Of a stretch of 64,000 bases of DNA, positions 59,738 through 64,000 are shown in pieces. The first letter of the stretch is position 1. Each line of letters starts with the position of its first letter. The DNA is taken from assembly GCA_023038255.1 (NCBI GenBank), contig CP082927.1:1006146-1070145 (forward strand), in the 5' to 3' direction. Origin of the DNA: Candidatus Peribacteria bacterium (GTDB taxonomy: Bacteria > Patescibacteriota > Gracilibacteria > Peribacterales > Peribacteraceae). Under the pieces are notes generated by a model. It was not told the origin of the DNA. It searched no databases and was given only the letters and a program-made list of their open reading frames with translations. The position numbers and the translations under genes were made by a program.

Positions 59738-60301
59738 CTACTTCGTGACTCTCGTCATATACAGCCCCGTCTCCGTATTCACCTTGATGATGTCCCCTTC
59801 ATTGATGAAGAGAGGCACGTTCACTTTAATGCCAGTTTCCAGCTTGGCAGGCTTGTTACCGCCAGTCGCTGTATCACCTTTCACACCCGGAATGGTTTCC
59901 ACCACTTTGAGGTCGACTGTTGCCTTAAGCGTAATACCAATGGGCTTTTCTTCAAACACCAGTGCGTCCACTTCATTGCCATCCACCAGGTATCCGGCTC
60001 CATCACCAATTATCTCGGCGGGGAGATCGAATTGATCGTAGTTCTCACTGTCCATGAAGGTGAACATGCCATCGTTGCTGTAGAGGAACTGCACGCGGCG
60101 GCGGCCGACGTCTGCTGGCTGAATCTTTTCACTTCCCTGGAAGTTACGGGCAATAATCGCACCGGTCTTCAGGTTCTTGAGTTTGCACTGCATGTTCGCC
60201 TTATCCTGGCTTTTGCGGCCGAAGACGGACGTGAGCACAACGAACGGTTCGCCATCAATCTGGATAGCGCGACCCGGCTTTAACTCTGTAATTTCGTACA
60301 T
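59738..60301 (-). CDS. efp: Translation elongation factor P
   Basis: Relieves ribosome stalling at polyproline. 187 residues with KOW-like domain I and two OB domains; the conserved end GDIIKVNTETGLYMTRV is present. In domain I the loop that normally carries a modified Lys or Arg reads G28-R-K-S-Q-D-K-A35; by simple alignment a glutamine rather than Lys/Arg sits at the tip, with basic residues beside it. Upstream lies the minus-strand anti-sigma gene; the leader before ATG 60301 has no Shine-Dalgarno. A strong terminator follows. Confidence 0.94.
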   Translation of the reverse strand: MYEITELKPGRAIQIDGEPFVVLTSVFGRKSQDKANMQCKLKNLKTGAIIARNFQGSEKIQPADVGRRRVQFLYSNDGMFTFMDSENYDQFDLPAEIIGDGAGYLVDGNEVDALVFEEKPIGITLKATVDLKVVETIPGVKGDTATGGNKPAKLETGIKVNVPLFINEGDIIKVNTETGLYMTRVTK

Positions 60302-60369
60302 AGGGATTTGGTGAAAAGGGCCAAAATTCTAGTCCGAGAAGCCTATTTGAGTCAATACACCCCATCAAA

Positions 60370-60412
60370 AGAACCCTAAAACCAGAAAGCAAGAAGCTAA
60401 AAGCTTTTTATT
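60370..60412. repeat. Word-repeat segment between efp and the anti-sigma gene
   Basis: On the minus strand: AGCTTTT, AGCTTCT, TGCTTTC, TGGTTTT, AGGGTTC, a short series of related 7-base words, with an AGCTTTT/AAAAGCT pair. It covers the stop of the anti-sigma gene. Confidence 0.4.
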
Positions 60413-62402
60413 GAGCTCCTGTACCACTTCCCGTCTCCACAGATTCGTCCTCAATAAACTGCTCCACTCTCAAATTCTGGATAGCCGTGCGGACAACCTG
60501 ACGGAAGACGTCATTATCAGGCATATCGCGGTAGAGGCGGCGCAGGAAACGGCCCTCGTCCGGGGAATCGGCGAATTTCTTGATTTCGACGCGCAGGGCG
60601 TTGAGGCGGCTGTTTGGCATGGTGTAGATATCAAACACACGACGCAGCGCTCCCTGGACTGCCGTTTCCAGCTGGGATTCGGTAAGCGGCGTGTAGGATG
60701 AAGAAATGACAATGCGTGGCGTGTCTGCATCTGCTGATGCTGCCGGCGTCGGGAGATAGTCGGCAATCTGACGGGCGATATCGTCTGTCAGAACGGTGCC
60801 GCTGCCGTTTGTTGTCTGCTTCAGTGCGGTTGCAACCTGTGTAAGCAGTGAGAGTGCTTCTTTGCGCGCATCCGGCTTCAGGAGGTCTCCGCTGCCACTC
60901 TGGAGCGATGGAAGATACGGTGAGAGCGTCTTCAGTGCGAGATGCATCTGATCGACATCGTTGTTCTGAATGGCTTGCTCGAGCATGTTGAGTGTATCGA
61001 CAAGGAGTGTGCCGCTCACATCGCGTTCGTCGAGTGTGTCGTTTGGCAAAGCAGCGCTTGCCTGGAGCACTGCCTTTTTCAGAATGTAGAGCTGATCATC
61101 CGGCAGAGCCGCGCTCAGCTGTGCTGCATTTTCCGCAACGGTGCGCTGGACCAGATACTGGACGAGCGTATCCCCTGTTCCGGATGCAACGTCGATGAGC
61201 GTCTGACGATATTCATCAAGCGGAATGCTGGCTCCGGAATCACCCTGGATGATAAGAGCAGCTGCTTCGTTCAGACGGATGCTTGCCTGCTGCAAACGCT
61301 TCTCCACTTTTGCGGCGGGGTCGAGCGTGAGGAGTACATCCACGGTTTCTGCAACGCGCTTCACGGTATAGAACGGTGACGTTGGCAGAATTCCCGCTTC
61401 TGCAGCGCGGCGCTCCTGCTGCAACTGCGCGAGTTCACGCTGGTGCACGCTGTCACGTCCGAGGTTCTGTGCCACCCATGTTCCTTTGTATGCATTGATA
61501 GGAAGATCTTGCACCACCAGTTTGCTGCCAGGTGTCAGTTCCACAAATTCACCGGCAACGAGTGATGCTGCCTGGCCTTCATGCACAACAACTGCATGTC
61601 TGTCCCAGACTTCTATGCGGACAGTAGTGCCCTCCACAGCCACGGACACACTCCCCCCGTGCATCGTGATGGTTCCTGCAGGAGTGGCAACAAGGAAGCC
61701 GCGGACCTGGTCCGGCAGAAGTGCCTGCAACCAGACGGTGCCGGATTCAACAGTGAATGTCGGGGCATCGAGCTGTGTCGACGGCTGGTCGGACACATCA
61801 TTGAGCGCAATAGTGGTGTGCGCATCGAGACGGACGTTTCCATCATCGTGCATCATCAGGGTTGCCTCTCCGTCTGCGGTGCGCAAATTCATGGCTTCAT
61901 GCAGTTCGACTTCCTGTGTCACCGGCTGCCAGAGTCCGTGGGATGACAGTTCTACGCCAGTCGGTGTGGGATCAAGAATAACCGCAGAGACTGCGTTCGA
62001 CTGTGGTGCCAGGAACAAAAACGGGCTGGCACGGAGCGCAAGCGCGACAATAACAAATGCTGCTCCCCACTTGGTGACACGCTGAAAGAACGGTACGGGT
62101 GTCGGCGGAATCAGGTGATCGAATACAGAGCGCTTGATGCGCGCCTGTACCGATGATGTTGGTGAGAGAAATGCATGGATGCGACCGAATACAGACGAGA
62201 CCCCCGGCATGGAAATACGATCGGAGATCTGTTCTCTCAGATGATTTTTCTGCTGCGCGTCGGGAGATGATTGTGTTTTTGCCTCGCTCAGAATGGCCGG
62301 CCCCTGGATGCGACGCTCGAGAATGGAGCGGACGCGTGCATGCTGCTCCGTGGTCGGAGCAAGTTCACTCGCCAGCTGCTGGATACGTTTTTCGAGGTCC
62401 AT
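60408..62402 (-). CDS. FecR/DUF5667 membrane protein, probable anti-sigma factor
   Basis: 664 residues. Cytoplasmic N-terminal part (1-108), one membrane helix (about 110-130), FecR-like beta domain (about 165-300: LRTADGEATLMMHDDGNVRL, VESGTVWLQAL), then a DUF5667 domain (about 342-390: FYTVKRVAETVDVLL, KRLQQASIRLNEA) and a long helical C-terminal part. It lies 33 bases downstream of an ECF sigma gene on the same strand. A sigma/anti-sigma pair is the natural reading; the FecR-DUF5667 combination suggests sensing at the cell surface. Confidence 0.88.
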   Translation of the reverse strand: MDLEKRIQQLASELAPTTEQHARVRSILERRIQGPAILSEAKTQSSPDAQQKNHLREQISDRISMPGVSSVFGRIHAFLSPTSSVQARIKRSVFDHLIPPTPVPFFQRVTKWGAAFVIVALALRASPFLFLAPQSNAVSAVILDPTPTGVELSSHGLWQPVTQEVELHEAMNLRTADGEATLMMHDDGNVRLDAHTTIALNDVSDQPSTQLDAPTFTVESGTVWLQALLPDQVRGFLVATPAGTITMHGGSVSVAVEGTTVRIEVWDRHAVVVHEGQAASLVAGEFVELTPGSKLVVQDLPINAYKGTWVAQNLGRDSVHQRELAQLQQERRAAEAGILPTSPFYTVKRVAETVDVLLTLDPAAKVEKRLQQASIRLNEAAALIIQGDSGASIPLDEYRQTLIDVASGTGDTLVQYLVQRTVAENAAQLSAALPDDQLYILKKAVLQASAALPNDTLDERDVSGTLLVDTLNMLEQAIQNNDVDQMHLALKTLSPYLPSLQSGSGDLLKPDARKEALSLLTQVATALKQTTNGSGTVLTDDIARQIADYLPTPAASADADTPRIVISSSYTPLTESQLETAVQGALRRVFDIYTMPNSRLNALRVEIKKFADSPDEGRFLRRLYRDMPDNDVFRQVVRTAIQNLRVEQFIEDESVETGSGTGAQ

Positions 62403-62435
62403 GTCGGTTATTAAAACGTGGGAAAAGGGCTTCTG

Positions 62436-63005
62436 TTACGAGTCTTTGACAATTTCCGGGGGGAGAAGGGATTCCAGTTTCCGCAGAGCCCTCAATTTGA
62501 GGATTCTCACCCCTCCAGCAGTCATATGAAGCACTCTGGCCACTTCGCTGTACGGCAAATCGCTCACATAGGTCAAAAGCAGGATTTCACGGTACCGGGT
62601 GGGCAATTGGTCCAATGCATGGCGGACAATGCGCAGGGTATCATTGCGCTCCGCTCGGCCTTCTGTACGGTTAAAATTGTCCAAATCAGGAATATCCTCA
62701 GGAACTTCATCAAATCCTCTCGCTGATCGATAGGTATCGATGACGCTGTAGCGGGCAATACGAAAAATCCAGGCAGCAAAGGGCACCCCCCGCTGCGCTT
62801 TATACGTATGAATCTTTTCCCAGGCTTTTACGAAAATATCCGCCGTCGTGTCCTCCGCCACTTCCACAGGCAGACGAAACGCACAGTACCGGTATACAGG
62901 TGTGAAGAAATGGTCATAGATACGCCCGAAAGCATCCGTATCACCATCCTGGGCCAGAGCGATAAGCTTTTGCAGCTCCGCTTCGTCGAGAAGTGGAGGA
63001 ATCAT
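62436..63005 (-). CDS. ECF-type sigma factor
   Basis: 189 residues. Region 2 (about 15-85: FGRIYDHFFTPVYRYC, TADIFVKAWEKI, AWIFRIARYSVIDTYR) and region 4 (about 125-180: LPTRYREILLLTYVSDLPYSEVARVL with the helix-turn-helix HMTAGGVRILKLRAL) are intact. Paired with the following FecR/DUF5667 gene. Third sigma factor of the window. Confidence 0.93.
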   Translation of the reverse strand: MIPPLLDEAELQKLIALAQDGDTDAFGRIYDHFFTPVYRYCAFRLPVEVAEDTTADIFVKAWEKIHTYKAQRGVPFAAWIFRIARYSVIDTYRSARGFDEVPEDIPDLDNFNRTEGRAERNDTLRIVRHALDQLPTRYREILLLTYVSDLPYSEVARVLHMTAGGVRILKLRALRKLESLLPPEIVKDS

Positions 63006-63099
63006 GAGGACATAAGTATAGAGCCCGGCCTTCGCTAAAGCTACGACCAGTCATGTATGTGCTCGATAAGACACACATTTTGAAAAACTCTGACAAAGA

Positions 63100-64000
63100 T
63101 TATTCCCACTCTATCGTAGCTGGTGGCTTGTTTGTTAGATCAAGGAACACACAATCAATGCCCGGAAGCTGCAGGATTTTTTCTGTCATGTTCTTGATGA
63201 CCTCATCCGGAAGGGCAACCGCATTGGCGGTCATGGCTTCCTGAGATTCAATGGGACGAAGGACGATCGACTGTCCCCCTTCACTCGTTCCAAAGGGAAG
63301 AAGCACGACCGGGAACTGCCAGATTTTTTCGTAGAGTCCGGCGCGATGCATTTCGTCGTAGACAATATCGTCGGCGTCGCGGAGGAGGTCTGCGCGCTGA
63401 CGCGTGATGTAACCGGGAGTGAAGACAAACTCCGGCGGTGTGTCGTGTGAGGTGCACTGAAGCACGCGGTTGAAGGCGCGGTTTGCATTGGGGATCGAGG
63501 TCGCGAGATCCATAAAATGCGGCTCGACGTGGAATGGTGTTTTTGAAAACAGCGCAACCGCATGACGGTAGGTTCGACCATCTCCCTGCACACCGACAGA
63601 ACGAACGGGCAATGCCTTATGCGGAATAGCGAGATCAAGATCGGCATCAGGATCGAATGCTTGTTCGGCACAGAGAATGCGGACACCGAGTCCCGGACCC
63701 GGGAACGGATGGCGCCAGACAAGGTCGTGTGACAGACCGATTTCTTCGCCAAGCTTGCGGACTTCGTCTTTGTACAGATCCTTGAGCGGCTCGATGACCT
63801 GTCCGGCATCAATCATTTTCTGCACGGCATCTACGCGGTTGTGGTGCGTCTTGATTTTGTCTGCATGCTGCGTGCCGCCGGTTTCGATTGTGTCCGGGTA
63901 AATAGTCCCCTGACCGAACATCCAGCCGTCTTCCATCCGCAGGTGCATTTCTTCGCTGACGCGCTTTTGCACCGTGAGGAATGTTTCGCCAATGATGCGA
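63100..64000 (-). CDS. guaA: GMP synthase, C-terminal part (runs out of the window)
   Basis: Converts XMP to GMP. The visible 300 residues hold the end of the ATP-pyrophosphatase domain (IETGGTQHADKIKTHHN, EVRKLGEEIGL) and the dimerisation domain (HPFPGPGLGVRIL, GRTYRHAVAL, ITRQRADLLRDADDIVYDEM) ending in the family tail KPPATIEWE. The frame continues to the window edge without a stop; upstream residues read IIGETFLTVQKRV, as expected. Minus strand, so the glutaminase half lies to the right of the window. Confidence 0.95.
   Translation of the reverse strand, partial: RIIGETFLTVQKRVSEEMHLRMEDGWMFGQGTIYPDTIETGGTQHADKIKTHHNRVDAVQKMIDAGQVIEPLKDLYKDEVRKLGEEIGLSHDLVWRHPFPGPGLGVRILCAEQAFDPDADLDLAIPHKALPVRSVGVQGDGRTYRHAVALFSKTPFHVEPHFMDLATSIPNANRAFNRVLQCTSHDTPPEFVFTPGYITRQRADLLRDADDIVYDEMHRAGLYEKIWQFPVVLLPFGTSEGGQSIVLRPIESQEAMTANAVALPDEVIKNMTEKILQLPGIDCVFLDLTNKPPATIEWE

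Noticed and set aside
1-64000. Recoding of UGA to glycine (as in Gracilibacteria and Absconditabacteria)
   Set aside because: TGA ends several intact genes (proS, rlmH, nth-sized frames, the DUF212 gene) at expected lengths, so it is a normal stop here.
1-64000. CRISPR array, prophage, insertion sequence or integron
   Set aside because: No cas gene, transposase, integrase, phage structural gene or regularly spaced identical repeats was seen; the heptamer arrays have variable units and no spacers.

Overview
The window is a dense, mostly single-copy bacterial chromosome segment that uses TGA as a normal stop codon. It carries a monoderm-looking envelope set (LytR-CpsA-Psr protein, UppP, MscL, MscS, many short lipoproteins, no outer-membrane genes). 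Translation starts rarely have a Shine-Dalgarno sequence: most start codons follow pyrimidine-rich leaders, and several lie only 4 to 8 bases after a clear -10 box. Together with the DUF5667/ECF-sigma pairs, small housekeeping proteins and many lineage-specific proteins, this suggests a Patescibacteria (CPR) genome, perhaps Peregrinibacteria-like. That placement is inference; no rRNA gene is present to prove it.

Layout. 0-9.9 kb: a YtxH-like protein, uvrC with an embedded acetyltransferase domain, a family 2 glycosyltransferase, ribosomal protein L25, an ATP-grasp/RimB-like/DUF1704 fusion next to its 7TM partner, and a short hibernation factor. 9.9-16.5 kb: four consecutive genes of unknown function, one of 1482 codons. 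16.6-25 kb: DUF212 phosphatase, proS, an ABC-2 exporter, uppP, an LCP protein, an ECF sigma/anti-sigma pair and DoxX. 25-31.5 kb: a copper-flavoured region (CuA-type cupredoxin lipoprotein, CopC-CopD fusion), an esterase, tRNA-Glu, a histidine-rich protein and a class A beta-lactamase-like protein. 31.4-44 kb: a two-component system, rlmH, an RlmD-type methyltransferase, two putative zinc proteases, envelope-sugar genes, and a SecD containing a complete parvulin domain. 44-54 kb: a VUT transporter, folA, thyA, mscL, a TrmB-like regulator beside glnA, nth, a DnaQ-like exonuclease and def. 54-64 kb: a second ECF sigma factor, gatB, mscS, a 0.6 kb gene-free structured region, efp, a third ECF sigma with FecR/DUF5667 anti-sigma, and the 3' part of guaA.

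The most unusual points are domain fusions into universal proteins (SecD-parvulin and UvrC-GNAT), the collapse of a RimK/RimB/DUF1704 gene neighbourhood into one polypeptide, and a dispersed family of repeats built from 7-8-base words (GTTATGG, GTTACGA, GTTATTG and similar). These repeats usually sit as facing arms between genes, and one copy lies in frame inside uvrC next to the acetyltransferase insert. Leaderless-looking promoters and three sigma/anti-sigma loci point to transcriptional rather than Shine-Dalgarno-based control.
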